Assembly: GCF_020921035.1 (NCBI RefSeq)
Contig: NC_063154.1
Coordinates: forward strand, 8,866,001 to 8,930,000
Origin: Rhodamnia argentea
Taxonomy: Eukaryota > Streptophyta > Magnoliopsida > Myrtales > Myrtaceae
Length of the DNA stretch: 64,000 nt
Direction of reading: 5' to 3'
Shown one piece after another: positions 46,821 to 58,232 of the stretch. Each line of letters opens with the position of its first letter. Positions within the stretch are counted from its first letter, which is position 1. A program made the translations under genes and the position numbers. Under the pieces are notes generated by a model. The model searched no databases and had not been told where the DNA came from. It was given only the letters and a program-made list of their open reading frames with translations.

Positions 46821-48614
46821 TTTGTACCGTGTATTACCCGCTAACAAATGGCAAAACCACTGCATAAATTAAGTATTTTAGTGATGTAATAGAGGTATTG
46901 AAGTAGATCGTGGACCCCTTTTTGAACTTATTATACTTGGATCGGATTGTGTATAGATTGTTTAAATATTTAAAGGACCGGGTAAAAGTGGATTTACAAC
47001 CCTAGCTGCCTAGTTTCTCTCTCTCTACTTTCTCTCTCTCTCTCTCTCTCTTTCACAACTATCTTCTTCAACCACCATGGATGGGAGAGTTTGAGCTTGA
47101 TCTCTTCTTCCCCTCCCCCCCTTTTTTAAGTTGTTTTTTTTTTTGGTAAGGCCTTTTTTTAAGTTGTTTCGCTCTCATGTGTGCCAAATTTGTGTTCGTT
47201 CACCTCTTTTCTCTGCTCGGTGATGGTGTTGGAAACGTCAAATCTAGGTGTGTGCTCATTACCGAAGACGAGTTTGGTGATTGGCTGCCAATTTTGGTAT
47301 GAAAAAGTTATATATGTGCTATTTAAGCGTTTGACCCATAATCTTGTTATGATGATTTCTCTTGTCATTTGAAACTTGTTTTGTTTTGAACTTGTCTAGA
47401 ATTTGTTTTGTTTTACAGTTGATTTGCAACGTTTTTCCCTCGTATCTCGTGTAAGTGAATGAAATGAATGAAATATTATTTCGACCAAAAAATTAAAATA
47501 AATTTGATTAAGGCACACCTTTTTTAGTTAAATTACCAAAATACCCTCCTTTTTTTCTAGATAATTTATGTTTCTTTTTATTTTATCAAGCTAATCGAAA
47601 AACTAACTTTATTACTATAATATTTCTCATTAGTTTCTCCATACAAATGCTCCATTATACTCAACAAGATATCATCTTCTCATGTATCATGCTATTACTT
47701 TGCCTAATGAAAGTAGTTAAATTTAACTTATGGTTTCATATTTTTACTCAAAAAAGCAACACAAATTATTAGAATTTTCTATATATGATGGCTTATAGCA
47801 TACAATTATTTGCCTATTTTTTCATCAAATACTTTGAGACTATATTTCACATTCACAATTAAAATTCAATCTAATTATCTGGTTGATCTTGACCAACAAT
47901 GGAAAAGAAAAATTGATCAAACTATTTATAATGTGTTCAAAACATAATCAAATGTTAAATATGCTTGAGATTAGATCATATCTAATTATCAACATAACAT
48001 AAACACAAAAAGGGGAAAAAAAAAGCAACTTCTTGTTGTTCTACTTTTACTATCAAGAAAGTAATTAATATCGATTTCATTTGACCTCATAGAGAGCGGA
48101 TCAAAACTTTAAAGTATGATTAAAGCTTTCCTATGAAATAATTTAATGTTAGCTTGAAAGTGAATAACATGTAATAAGATTCTCAACCACTAGGTGCAAT
48201 TCAGATTAAAATGTGAAAAACTTAAAAAAAAAAGCACAAAATAAACAAATTTTAACTTAAAAAATCTACAAATTTATTCCGGAAAAGCATCTAAAAGGTC
48301 AAGATTGGCTAGACAAATAGACTATTTTAATTTCCAACTTTGAAAGAAAGTTTTGCTCAATTTATTCAACTAAAAATAGGCAATTAATTGTGTGTTGATA
48401 AGCTGTATAGCCATCATGAATATAAATTTATAATAATCTATGTAGCTTTTATGATTGAAAATATGAGATCATATATTAAAATTAACAACCTTCTCTAGGC
48501 AAAAAGATATCTTATTGGGTATAACGGAGTATTTGCATTTTGAATTTGACAAGAGAAATCATGGAAATAAAGGCAGTTTTATCGAACATCCTAATATATA
48601 AAGAAAGAATAAAT

Positions 48615-48651
<37 letters not shown>

Positions 48652-48969
48652 GAAGGTGGAAATAGCGGCGGAAAAAAAAAGGAGGTAAAAGTGGATTTAA
48701 AATAGTAAAGTCCTGTCGGGCGGGCCTTAATGGATTTCCACGGAGCCCATTTACGATTCATTTGAAAAATCAAGTCGAATTAGCTTGGGTGACGCCACTT
48801 TTCTATGCATGAGCGGAAAAACACAACCCCACGGAGCTCGGCCATTGCACGTGACTACCGCGATCGTCGTCATGCCACTTGCTTGCCTAGGCCTTGGCGA
48901 TCGTGTCTATCTTCTCCCTCACTCAAGTTGGACACATCTCCTCTAATAATCATGATTTATAATTAAATC
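46821..48969. other. AT-rich intergenic DNA
   Basis: CT tract at 47027-47053 and GA tract at 48617-48648. The stretch 47090-47490 looks like an old transcript end (GAATGAAATGAATGAAATATT) but no coding sequence is recognisable. Confidence 0.45.
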
Positions 48970-49074
48970 GGCACAATTGTAATAAGTTTAGAATTTTTTT
49001 CTTTTTTCGTAATTTTCTCAATAACTTTGACAAAGTCAGCGTGGGAAATATCTTGTCATGCGGTCGCGTCTATC

Positions 49075-49103
49075 CTTTCTCTCTCTCTCTCTCTTGTGAA
49101 AGG

Positions 49104-49129
<26 letters not shown>
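49075..49129. repeat. (CT)n..(GA)n inverted simple repeat
   Basis: A CT run and a GA run separated by about 12 bases can form a hairpin. Confidence 0.9.
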
Positions 49130-49134
<5 letters not shown>

Positions 49135-49499
49135 ACGAATGTAATAAAAGAAATCAAAACAACTATAAATTCTCGACACGAAGCGTGAAAAGAAGTCACA
49201 TAAATGACGAACTTATCATGATGAATTCGACTTTGACCAGCACGATAACATGACTCCAGGTCAAGACAAATCTGTTTGGACGCGCTTTGAATAATATTGT
49301 TATCACATTAAAATATTTTTTTGAAGACGTGATCCAACACGAACAAAATGAAAATAACAAGAAATGTCGGTCCTCCAAAGTGAAACTCGTTCTCCATATT
49401 ATAGTGCAAAATCGCATGGCACGTGGGAGAATAAATTCTTAGAGAAGATATTGAATTTGAAAAAACAATATCTTTGTTATTAAACCGGACAATCGTCAT

Positions 49500-50135
49500 A
49501 AAAAGTCCTCAAACTATGTAAGGCGATCAATTCAGCTCTTAACTTTTCAATTTGACCAATTTAGTCCAAAACCCTTTGACGATTTTTCAATGTAATCTTG
49601 CATGCCAATTTTTATAGGAAATTGCCGATGGGGAGGCTGACCGATCGACAATAATGTGGGCATTTTTAGCATTTTTAACATTTTTTATTGAAAGAAACTG
49701 CTGATGTGGACGTTGACCAAACGACACTAATGTGAACACTTTGACATTTTCTAATTTTTTTTATACTTTTTTTCTTCTTTTCATTTACTGTTCATCTTCC
49801 TCGAATGGTTGGTAGGGTTCGCCAGGGCCTTAGCGATGGCTAGCGACCTTGAGGGCCACAGGCGAGGGCCTACATGCACTCATTAGCCCACAATTGACAA
49901 GGACACCAAAAAAAAAAAAAAAAGAAATGAATCCAGAAAATTTATAAGATAATTGTAAAAAATTGAAAAATTGTCAGCGTTATTCGTATTACATAGGATA
50001 ATCATCGTTCACATTAATGATTTCCATAAAATTAGCCGAAAGGCCTACTTTTAAAAAATCGTCAGAATGTTTAGGATGAAATTTACCAAATTAAAAAACT
50101 TAAGACTGAATCGACCGTCGCGTAATAAGTTTAGC
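49500..50135. mobile_element. Foldback MITE, family A
   Basis: The left arm (CAATTCAGCTCTTAACTTTTCAA..CAATTTAGTCC) is answered by an inverted right arm (GGATGAAATTTACCAAATT..CTTAAGACTGAATCGA). The GC-rich core (GGTTCGCCAGGGCC..GCGAGGGCC) is about 100 bases. No coding capacity. Confidence 0.65.
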
Positions 50136-50814
50136 AATTTTTGAAGATTTTCTCTCAATACAATAGACACGACTAGTTAAGTGGATCTTTTGTCCTGTTC
50201 ATAGTGCAAAAGGGTCTTCTTAGGCATGGGACCAAAGAGTACTCTGGGGAGTGGGATTTCTTCTGGCGTCCGAAAGCGGTTAGAGAACAAGGTCACGAAT
50301 ATGGGACCGGTCTATCCAGTTCCCACCCAAAAAAAAAAAACACTTTAGGTCCAATCTTAATTCTATCTTGTACTTTTTTTTTTTTGTCTAAAAAACATTC
50401 TCCAACTTTTACTTTCATACTTAATCTGCCCACGCATTAAAAAATTGTCGCCAGTTTCTTCGAAATTATTAACATGAAAGCCAATTAGAGGTTTGTTATC
50501 ATAATCTGTTCAACGCCCTCACCTTCGTATGGAGCAGTAGTAACCTCTCGTATTGATAATCTTGAAGAAATTAGGGGCGGCTTTTGGATGCATGGACAAA
50601 TTTAGGATTAGAGTGAAAGTTTGTGATTTTTCTAGACGGGAAAAAAAAAAAAGTTCAGAGAGAAATTGGGATCAAACCTACATTTAGGTTTTACAAAGGG
50701 AATTGGCCAAATTATACGTTACGTGGTAAATAGAGCGAGTTCGACTCTCCCACCATTTTACTTTTTCGCAATTTTATTTACACATGAGGAGGATGAGTAC
50801 ATACGCTTCATATA

Positions 50815-52138
50815 GGGGAAAATTACCAAACAAGTCATAAACATATTGTAATTGTGCCGATTCGGTCTTAAATTTTTTTTTTCCGATTCAGTCCTAAACA
50901 TTTTTCAATTATACCAATTTAATCTATCCGGCGAAATTTGGCCGGTCGGCGCTGACGTGGACGCTGGCCCCGATCGACGACAGAATATTTTAATATTATT
51001 TTTTGAATTTTTTATTTTATTTTTATTTTCTTTGTTTTCCTTTTTCTTTTGTCCTTTCCCTTCCTTCTTCTTCTGCAGAGGGACGTCGGTCTTCAAAAGA
51101 CGCCGGTCTTCCTAGGGATGCCGGTCGCGGAGGTCCGGCGACCGGCTAGAGGGACTATCGGCCTCGCCAGAGGCCAGCGAGGCTCCCCTCGTCCCGGCGG
51201 GGAGAGGCCGAGCTTTGCCAGCCCAGATCTGGCGAGGCGATCGTCGCACTGCCATGGCGAGGCTCGAACCCCGCCATCACTCCCATTTGGTCCTTAGAGT
51301 AGGGTTCGCGAGGGGAAGAAAACCTAGGTAGGAGCCGATTTCAACTGGGTGTTGCTTAAGAAGCAGGTGGAGGGAGAAGTTGGGGTTAAAGAAGCCATTG
51401 AAGTTGCAAGAGAGATTGAAGAGCGTACGGTACTCAAAGATGGAAATTAAACAATAGAGAGAGAGTTCACGCAAGTCTGTGAAGAAAACGTTGGGGGGTT
51501 TTGGCTTGGAACGAGAATTCAAGAGTAATCTTCAAGACAAGAGAAGGGGCACATGCTGGATAATACTATAATATGTGCTTCGGATTGTGGGAAAACTTTT
51601 ATCGCCTTTGCTGTACTGGGCGGGCGTGCGAGCTTATCTGCAAGCTCTCATGGAACTTGGGACTCTCTCGCTTTGCGTATCAAGAATGCAAATGGGAGCG
51701 ATGGAGTGAGGAGGTCGCCATGGCAGTGCGAGGCTCGCCTCACTAGATCTGGGCTGGAGAGGGAAGCCTCGCCGGCCTCAAGCAAGGCCGGCCGTCCCTC
51801 TAGCCGGTGGCCGGACCTCGGTGATTGGCATCCCTGTGAAGACCGGCGTCCCTATGCAGAAGAAGAACGAGGTAGAAGCAAAAAAGAAAAAGGAAAACAA
51901 AGAAAAGAAAAGGAAAAAAAGGGGAAAAAAATAAAATAAAAAATTCAGGAAAAAATATTAAAATATTGGATCGTTGGCCGGCTGGCATCCACGTTAGCGC
52001 CGGCCGGCTAAATTTGGCCGGATGGACTAAATTTGTATAATTACAAAAGGTTTAGGACTGAATTGACAAAAAAAAAAAGTTTAGAACTAAATCGGCATAA
52101 TTATAATAGGTTTAGAATTTTTTTGGTAATTTTTCTCC
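50815..52138. mobile_element. Large foldback element with 450-475 bp arms and a 400-bp spacer
   Basis: The left arm 50815-51290 and right arm 51688-52138 are inverted copies over their whole length, with indels. They are T-rich outside and GC-rich inside (GGCCGGTCGGCGCTGACGTG against CACGTTAGCGCCGGCCGGC). Outer ends are GGGGAAAAATTACC and GGTAATTTTTCTCC. The arms are longer relatives of family A. The spacer differs in composition, may be captured host DNA, and includes the short open stretch VGVKEAIEVAREIEERTVL. Confidence 0.8.
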
Positions 52139-52439
52139 TCAGATAAAGAGATTTTCCTTTGAAAAATCCTTTTGAAGAGTAAAAGTTTTCAAATAACTGC
52201 CCATGTTTGGCATAATTAAGTATGCAAATAAAACGACTTAATTGAAAAAATAGAGAAAAGTTTTTAGGACTTAATTGCAAGAATAGCAAAGGAATCCTTA
52301 ATTGCAAGAGATTTTCCCTTTTATATTTACTAGATTACATCTCTTGCTGGAATTACGGTTATGGAAGATAGGGACAAATAACCAATTGGATGTCAATGTC
52401 CGGCCTTTAAGTGGCTATATATATAAGAAAAAATCACCA

Positions 52440-53060
52440 AAAATCCTGAACTATGTCAATTGTGATATATTTATGCTAAACTATTTTTTTTTTTTATGAC
52501 CCAGGGAACCCCCGCACGGCCGGCAGCCAAGGGGTAAACCCCGGGGGCAACACGTGCTAGCCACCACACACGTGCCACCGGATAAGTCACCCTGCGACGC
52601 CCCTGGGATTCGAACACTTGACCTTTTGCGAGAGGAAGAGTGCGCGAACCGGCGGCGCCACCCAAGTGGGTGATTATGCTAAACTATTTTTTATAACACT
52701 AAAATCCTAAACTTTTACTCATGTGACACATTTATCCCAAACTTTTTCTTGTGATATTGAAAACCCTAAACTTATACTCGTGTGAGATATTTACCCCAAA
52801 ATATTTTTTGTGACATCAAAAATCATAAACTTATATCCGTGTGACACATTTACCTCAAAATTTGAGATAAATGTGTCACATGCCTATAAGTTTGGCCTTT
52901 TTAGTGTCACAATAAAAAGTTTAAGGTAAATGTGTTACACGAATACAAGTTTGGGGCAAATGTGTCACATGTGTACAAGTTTAGAATTTTTTGTGTCACA
53001 AAGAAAAGTTTGAGGTAAATATGTCACATCGGGCATAGTTCGGGATCTTTGGTGGCTTTT
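52440..53060. mobile_element. Palindromic tandem-unit element, family B
   Basis: The first half is a run of about 59-bp units (GTGACACATTTA.CCCAAA..TTGTGA.AT..AAA.CCTAAACTTATA); the second half is their inverse (GGGGCAAATGTGTCACAT..). Each half may fold on the other. A SINE interrupts the left part. Related arrays are at 55975-56490, 42350-42480 and at the window end (63900-64000). Confidence 0.7.
52471..52692 (-). mobile_element. tRNA-derived SINE with 19-bp target duplication
   Basis: The direct repeat TTATGCTAAACTATTTTTT flanks the insert exactly (52471-52489 and 52674-52692). On the minus strand the body of about 184 bases begins with an A-box-like TGGGTGGCGCCGCCGG. It has a B-box GTTCGAATCCC about 50 bases on and ends in an A run. 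These are the marks of an RNA-polymerase-III SINE inserted by LINE machinery. The perfect duplication indicates a young insertion. Confidence 0.9.
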
Positions 53061-53066
53061 TCCCTA

Positions 53067-53300
53067 TGTGTGTGTGTGTGTGTGTTGTCAATTGAGATCG
53101 CCGCAGGCGAGGTTGTGCGAGGGTCGCGAAGCCCTCCTACGAACCTCATCGGCCACAATAGGAAGAAAAAAAATATATTAAAATATCATTAAAAATTATC
53201 CACAAAAGTGCCGATTTGATAAATGGACGGAATTAGCACAAGTGCAGAGCTTTATGATTGAATTAACACAATTACAATATGTTTAAAACATTTTGATAAT
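53067..53300. mobile_element. Family-A foldback fragment (right arm)
   Basis: A GT run is followed by a GC-rich core (GCAGGCGAGG..GCGAGGGTCGCGAAGCC) and an arm reading TGATTGAATTAACACAATTAC, ending GATAATTTTTCC. The left arm is missing. Confidence 0.55.
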
Positions 53301-53819
53301 TTTTCCTGAAAATTGTCCAACATGGGATTCTATAATCTCACCCCCTTTAAATACAACACGTTTCTATATGTTTGAATATTATCCCACATCTCTTAATAAT
53401 GGATTGTCTATGCCCTTTATAATTCATACGATCTCCATCTTTTTATCGATCTAAGTTTTCGGATTGGACTTTTATATGATATCATAGCCAGTTTGAGAAT
53501 ATGTGTATCAGTATCAACCATTTGTTACAATATATGTCATATGGCATCAAAGTTTTTTGACCTTTTTCCTTCTTGTCCGTGCTTTTAGTTGTTCCGAACA
53601 AAGGAAACTATAAGCTCGCAAACAAACAGCCATCCATCGGAGTCCACCAAGGGTACTAGGTTAGCGTCCACTGCCAACTCATTTCGTTGTTTCCTAGGTC
53701 TCTCCTAAGCAAACAAAATATGATCTGCTAGCCACCACCACCACCATGGCACCACCTTAATTTCGTTCCCCTAAGTTCATCCAATCTCTCCCTCTCCGAC
53801 ACACACACAGACAAGCAAA
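53301..53819. promoter_or_regulatory. Upstream region of the ANTH gene
   Basis: No gene. The leader just before the start codon is C- and CT-rich (CTCTCCCTCTCCGACACACACACAG), common for plant 5' untranslated regions. No clear TATA box could be chosen. Confidence 0.4.
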
Positions 53820-55127
53820 ATGCAAAGGCGATTCCAGCGTTTCTTCACATCCCTAAAGGAGCACGGCAGTGTCAGCTACGCCAAGGTCGCCACGGCCGGC
53901 GGGTTCTGCGACGTCAACCTCGTGCTCGTCAAGGCGACCACCCCCGACGACCTCCCGCTCCCCGAGCGGTACGTGCTTGAGCTCCTGAAGATCTTCTCCA
54001 TCTCTCCTTGCTCTTTCCGCACGTTCACCCTTGGCTTTGCCCGCCGGCTGGCAAACACGCGCTGCTGGCGCGTCGCCCTCAAGTGCTTGCTCCTTGTCCA
54101 CCGTCTTCTCCATATGCTCCCCGAAGACAGCCCTTTACGGTCCGAACTGCTGTGGGCACGCTCCGCCGGATTCCTCTCTCTGAACCCGTGCCACTTTCGG
54201 GATGCCTCCTCCTCGGCCTCCGAGGACTACACCAGTTTCATCAGGTCCTATGCCAGGCTTCTCGACGAAGCTCTCAATGTATTCTCGATCGAAACTGTGC
54301 TCGCCGAGGATGACGAGTTGCCCGAAAACCTGTCCGATAGGATGAGGGAAGTGGGGAAGCTGCTAGAGATTCTGCCGCAGCTACAGATTCTGATTGACCA
54401 CGTCGTGGACTGCCAGCCGGTCGGATCTGTAGCGAGGAGCTTCATCGTAAAATCGGCGATGAAACACATAATCCGCGACAGCTTCATTTGCTACACCACA
54501 TTCAGGAGAGACATCGCGGTGTTGCTAGAGAGCCTCTTTCACATGCCACACAGGAATTGCATCTCCGCCTTTGGCATCTACAAGAAAGCGGCTCTCCAAG
54601 CCCATCAGCTTACTGAATTCTACGATTGGTGCAAGGGGCGGGAGCTCTGCGGGCCGTATGAGTACCCGTTCATTGACCGGATCCCGCAGATTCAGATCCG
54701 AGCGCTCGAGAGTCTCCTCGACGGAATGTGGCAGTTGACGGATCGGTCGTCGTCGTCGTCGTCGCCAGCAACAACCGCATCGCCCTCTTCATCCGTAGCA
54801 CGGTCGAGGTCGACATTGACTGAAGATGAGGGCAAATTCATGCTGAGGCGAGACAGCACGCAGTGGGAGAGATTCGAGGACAATGACTTGGTGATGAAAC
54901 CGGAGGAAGAAGAGAGGGAGCCATTGATCAAGCTTGAACATGGCGAGAAGGCGGCCATCGGTTGGGACTGGGAGGCCCTTCTGGAGGCCTCCATCAATCT
55001 CTCCCCCATGAATCCACAGACCAAGTTGCGTGCTCGTGATGAAGCAAACAAGGATCAAAGTGGGAAAGAGAACGAGTGGCAGTTGCAGATATACGGCAAC
55101 CCAAGAAGCCTCAATCCTTTCTATTGA
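53820..55127 (+). CDS. ANTH-domain putative clathrin assembly protein
   Basis: Intronless, 435 residues. The ANTH domain fills about residues 1-290: KEHGSVSYAKVATAGGFCDVNLVLVKATTPDD, LPLPERYVLELLKIF, RCWRVALKCLLLVHRLLHMLPEDS, NPCHFRD, FIRSYARLLDEAL, HIIRDSFICYTTFRRDIAVLLE, FGIYKKAALQAHQL..FYDWCK. A serine-rich linker and acidic tail follow, with the family phrase GWDWEALLEAS and a C-terminal NPF (residues 432-434) that can bind EH-domain proteins. ANTH proteins bind phosphatidylinositol 4,5-bisphosphate and bring clathrin and cargo together at the plasma membrane or trans-Golgi. The sequence is closest, as I recall it, to Arabidopsis At1g68110/At1g25240, for which no specific cargo is known. 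The start is the first Met of the frame and fits the family N terminus. Confidence 0.92.
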   Translation: MQRRFQRFFTSLKEHGSVSYAKVATAGGFCDVNLVLVKATTPDDLPLPERYVLELLKIFSISPCSFRTFTLGFARRLANTRCWRVALKCLLLVHRLLHMLPEDSPLRSELLWARSAGFLSLNPCHFRDASSSASEDYTSFIRSYARLLDEALNVFSIETVLAEDDELPENLSDRMREVGKLLEILPQLQILIDHVVDCQPVGSVARSFIVKSAMKHIIRDSFICYTTFRRDIAVLLESLFHMPHRNCISAFGIYKKAALQAHQLTEFYDWCKGRELCGPYEYPFIDRIPQIQIRALESLLDGMWQLTDRSSSSSSPATTASPSSSVARSRSTLTEDEGKFMLRRDSTQWERFEDNDLVMKPEEEEREPLIKLEHGEKAAIGWDWEALLEASINLSPMNPQTKLRARDEANKDQSGKENEWQLQIYGNPRSLNPFY

Positions 55128-55309
55128 CGTGATACGCAAGAGGAATTGAATTTAATGCTACCGGTGTCGTTTTTCGTGATAGACTATAGTGTTAGAAATT
55201 TGGGTTTTAAAGAGGTGATGCACTTCATGAGTTTTAATTTTTTTTTTCCTAAAAGATTCGTTGTGTTGTTTTAGAAACTACATACCATGTTTCGTTTATT
55301 CTAGTGAGC
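55128..55309 (+). other. 3' flank of the ANTH gene
   Basis: T-rich untranslated sequence after the TGA at 55125-55127. No distinct polyadenylation signal could be chosen. Confidence 0.4.
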
Positions 55310-55625
55310 TGGAAAATTGTCCCAAAAATCCTAAACTTATTGTGTGGCGGGCAATTCAATCCTAATAATTTTTAATTCTGCCAATTTAGGTCTAGATATT
55401 TTGACGATTTACCAATCTAGTCGTGACCCTTTCAATTGCATCGATTTAATCCTGAACATTTAGAATTTTTGTCAATTTAGTCATAAACCTATTATTTAGA
55501 TAATTGATGAAATGATTACATTAACAAGTCTTCAAAAGTTTAGGACTAAATTAGCACAATTAAAAAGTTTAGGATTGAATTGGTCGCATATAATAGGTTT
55601 ATGACTCTTTCAACAATTCTCCCCG
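55310..55625. mobile_element. Family-A foldback MITE, short form
   Basis: Left arm CCTAAACTTATTG..GCAATTCAATCC; right arm GGATTGAATTGGTCGCATATAATAGG. The GC-rich core found in the larger members is absent. Confidence 0.65.
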
Positions 55626-55974
55626 TTGAGCTATAGAGGTTAGAGAAAGTTTTTCTAATCAATGTAATGTTGGAGTCTGATCATGATCGTTGTCTAAGCC
55701 GAGCGGGGCAATTGTCTTCTCTAATCTTCTCTAATTAAGTTGTTAACTAGACACCAGTATCAAGTCGATACTACATCTTAAGACTCCCCACATTACGAGA
55801 CATATAAATGAGTGAAAGGGGCTATAAAAATTAAACCCGAGACCTTCGACAGTTGCGTGACGAACTTCTATAAAAGTTTAAGCTATTCAAGAATAGAGCA
55901 ACCAAAAAAAAAAAAAGAATAGAGCGACCAATCCTAAACAAGTGCGTAGATGCTTTCGAGAAGTTAAAAATGAT

Positions 55975-56490
55975 AAAGTATAAATGCCATAGAAAACCCA
56001 AAACTAGTATACCTATGATAAATTTACTTCAAACTATTTTTTTGACCACGAAAAATTTCAAACTGGTATGTCTATCATAAATTTACCCGAAACTATTTTT
56101 TTACCACCAAAACCCCTAAACTGGTACTTTTGTGACAAAATTACACTAAACTAATTTTTTTTTATCAAGAAAAACCTCAAGCTGGTACACCTATGATAAT
56201 TTACCATCCATTAAATTAGATTAATACCACAAAAAAATTCAAATTGATAAATATGTGATAAACAGAGGATGAAAATCTCAAATTGGTACACCCGTGATCC
56301 GTCACATGCCATCCAACTTAGCAATTTGTGAGTTACATTTAACGAAAACTAACGAAGAGTAAATTTGTCACAAGTGTACCGGTTTGGGATAAATTTGTCA
56401 CAAGTGCACCGGTTTGGGGTTTTTGATGGTCAAAAAAATAATTTGAGGTAAATTTGTCACGGATGTACCCGTTTTGCGTTTTTCGTGGTA
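55975..56490. mobile_element. Family-B palindromic tandem-unit element
   Basis: Units such as AAACTGGTA..CCTATGATAAATTTAC with CAAACTATTTTTTT appear four times in one direction. Inverted units (GTAAATTTGTCACAAGTGTACCGGTTTGGG) follow. The architecture matches 52440-53060 with different unit sequence. Confidence 0.65.
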
Positions 56491-58099
56491 TTAACCTTTA
56501 AAACAATGGCGATATCTTATGAGTATTATACATGTATATATACGTTTGGAATTTTGGATGGGGTATAATGTACATTAATTATTTGGAGGAAGGAAAATTC
56601 CAATGAAAGAATAATTGACGCTCATAATACACTTTCTGTATAAAATACTTTTGACATATCTATTTAGAGCGTCGGATTGGAGTTTTTTGTGATATTAACC
56701 CTATTATCTTCACTTGGAAAGGAGAAATATTTGGAGATAATATCGGTAGAAGTGAAAAAAAATGTGTCACATAGAGATTTTGACTAAATGTTGTAGACAT
56801 GTAAATTTTCATTCCTTAAAATTTAGGTCAAATCAAAGACAAAGTGTCCTCAACAACTCGAAGCATCCTTATTATAGGAGTTCCACATTCTTAGAATTAT
56901 TTGAGAAATAATTAATGCATGTTTTCACCGAGTTCGTCACTATCGCATCGATATGCATAAGTCTCGACGCAACGTCGTAGTAATCCTTTATCCAACACAA
57001 GCCGAAGCAAAGCCACTGGAGAATCGAGATTTTCTCGGATCGAGGGCTGGTCGATGATTCGAACATATGATCACGAAGGGCTTCAAACCGAGTTGAGAAA
57101 ATGCTTGATCAACTCGGCCAATCACTTTAGTCGTGACACAAACTCACATATTTACATTGGATGGACATATCAAATTCCCCATCATACCTAAGAAACTCCC
57201 CCTGCCAATCCATAGTTGCGAACACAAGAACAAAAACAAAATTTGACATTGAAAACCCAGCCAAAAAATATATAGTGCGCTTATTCGAATAACCAATTGC
57301 ATGGCAACACGTCATATATTATTGCTACCCTATTTCGCAAAGAACCTAGTAAAACCCAAAAAAATAGAAAAGTTGGGGTTGCTCTGTTGATGCCAATCAG
57401 GACATTGGGGGGAAGATTCGTTGCCGGGTCCGAGGAAAATTTTGGATCTCTCGCAAGCTCCAACGCTTGTTTCGTTAACTTTCACAGTTGGAAGATACCA
57501 ACAGTAATGCCAACACCGTCCGGCTAGGTTAGCAATTAGGGTTCGGATACCCAGCGCCAGCTCAAAAGAAACCCATAAATAAATGCTCTTCGCGACTCTG
57601 GGCATGAGTTTGCAATACCCACCAACAAATAACATTTAATGTGTAACCACGTCGGTGTCGACGGGCCGATTCGGTTCGTGTCTCCACTAATACCGGACCC
57701 TACCTGAATATGAAAGGCATATGATTTTTTTTTTTTTTTTGTGGTGCCGGCCGAGACCGACTCGCATAGAAGCTGAACTGAAAAGAATGATTCTGTTCGG
57801 ATCGAATCGAGTCGAGTTTAGACATCTGCCGTCTGCTTTTCTAAAGGGTGTGAGAATTGAAGAAAACATTTGGCCATTCGTCGCGGTTGTGTTGGCCAAA
57901 CGAGCCATGAAAATTCAGTAAAATGCGTCGGTGTAGAGGAAAGCAACTATGAGGAAGTTTCCAGCTCCACCTTGCATTCTCGATGGGACAAGGACAAGAA
58001 CAGGAGCATCAAGGACGACAGATGTTTTCACACTGGGTTCCCATTACCACGCCGGTTTCTTGCCATTACTATGATTTTGATGGAAATCCAAGTCCAAAG
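56491..58099. other. Intergenic, no supported gene
   Basis: AT-rich DNA. Frames of 60-100 codons at 57281-57635 and 57687-58175 show no family motifs. Confidence 0.45.
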
Positions 58100-58232
58100 T
58101 GTTGGGGTTATTCCCTCAGTTGTGAAAAGGATTAGCGATCGATTTATAAATATAAGAAAAAATCTCATTCTTTAAGCTAACTTTTTGAACGAGAGAGTCC
58201 TAAGATTACTCAACATTGATACCAGAGCCCGA
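58100..58232 (+). mobile_element. Short LTR with primer-binding site, remnant of a TRIM or small Copia-like element
   Basis: A 116-bp segment starts TGTTGGGGTTATTCC, contains TTTATAAATATAAG as a TATA box about 75 bases before its end, and ends ACTCAACA. It is followed directly by TTGATACCAGAGCCC, a Met-tRNA primer-binding-site match. No partner repeat was found downstream, so only the 5' part remains. Old and incomplete. Confidence 0.6.

Larger units (their letters stand above)
49020..50330. repeat. Second copy of the receptor-kinase upstream region
   Basis: It starts CTTTGACAAAGTCAGCGTGGG, passes TTTGAATAATATTGTTATCACA near 49287, holds a family-A foldback element (about 49500-50135) and ends with GTGGATCTTTTGTCCTGTTCATA and AACAAGGTCACG. 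The order matches 45710-46820. No kinase coding sequence lies beside it, so only the upstream part of a former tandem copy remains. Confidence 0.6.

Noticed and set aside
52440-53060. Regular spacing suggesting a CRISPR-like array
   Set aside because: Plant nuclear context; units are adjacent without unique spacers and are mirrored by an inverted half.
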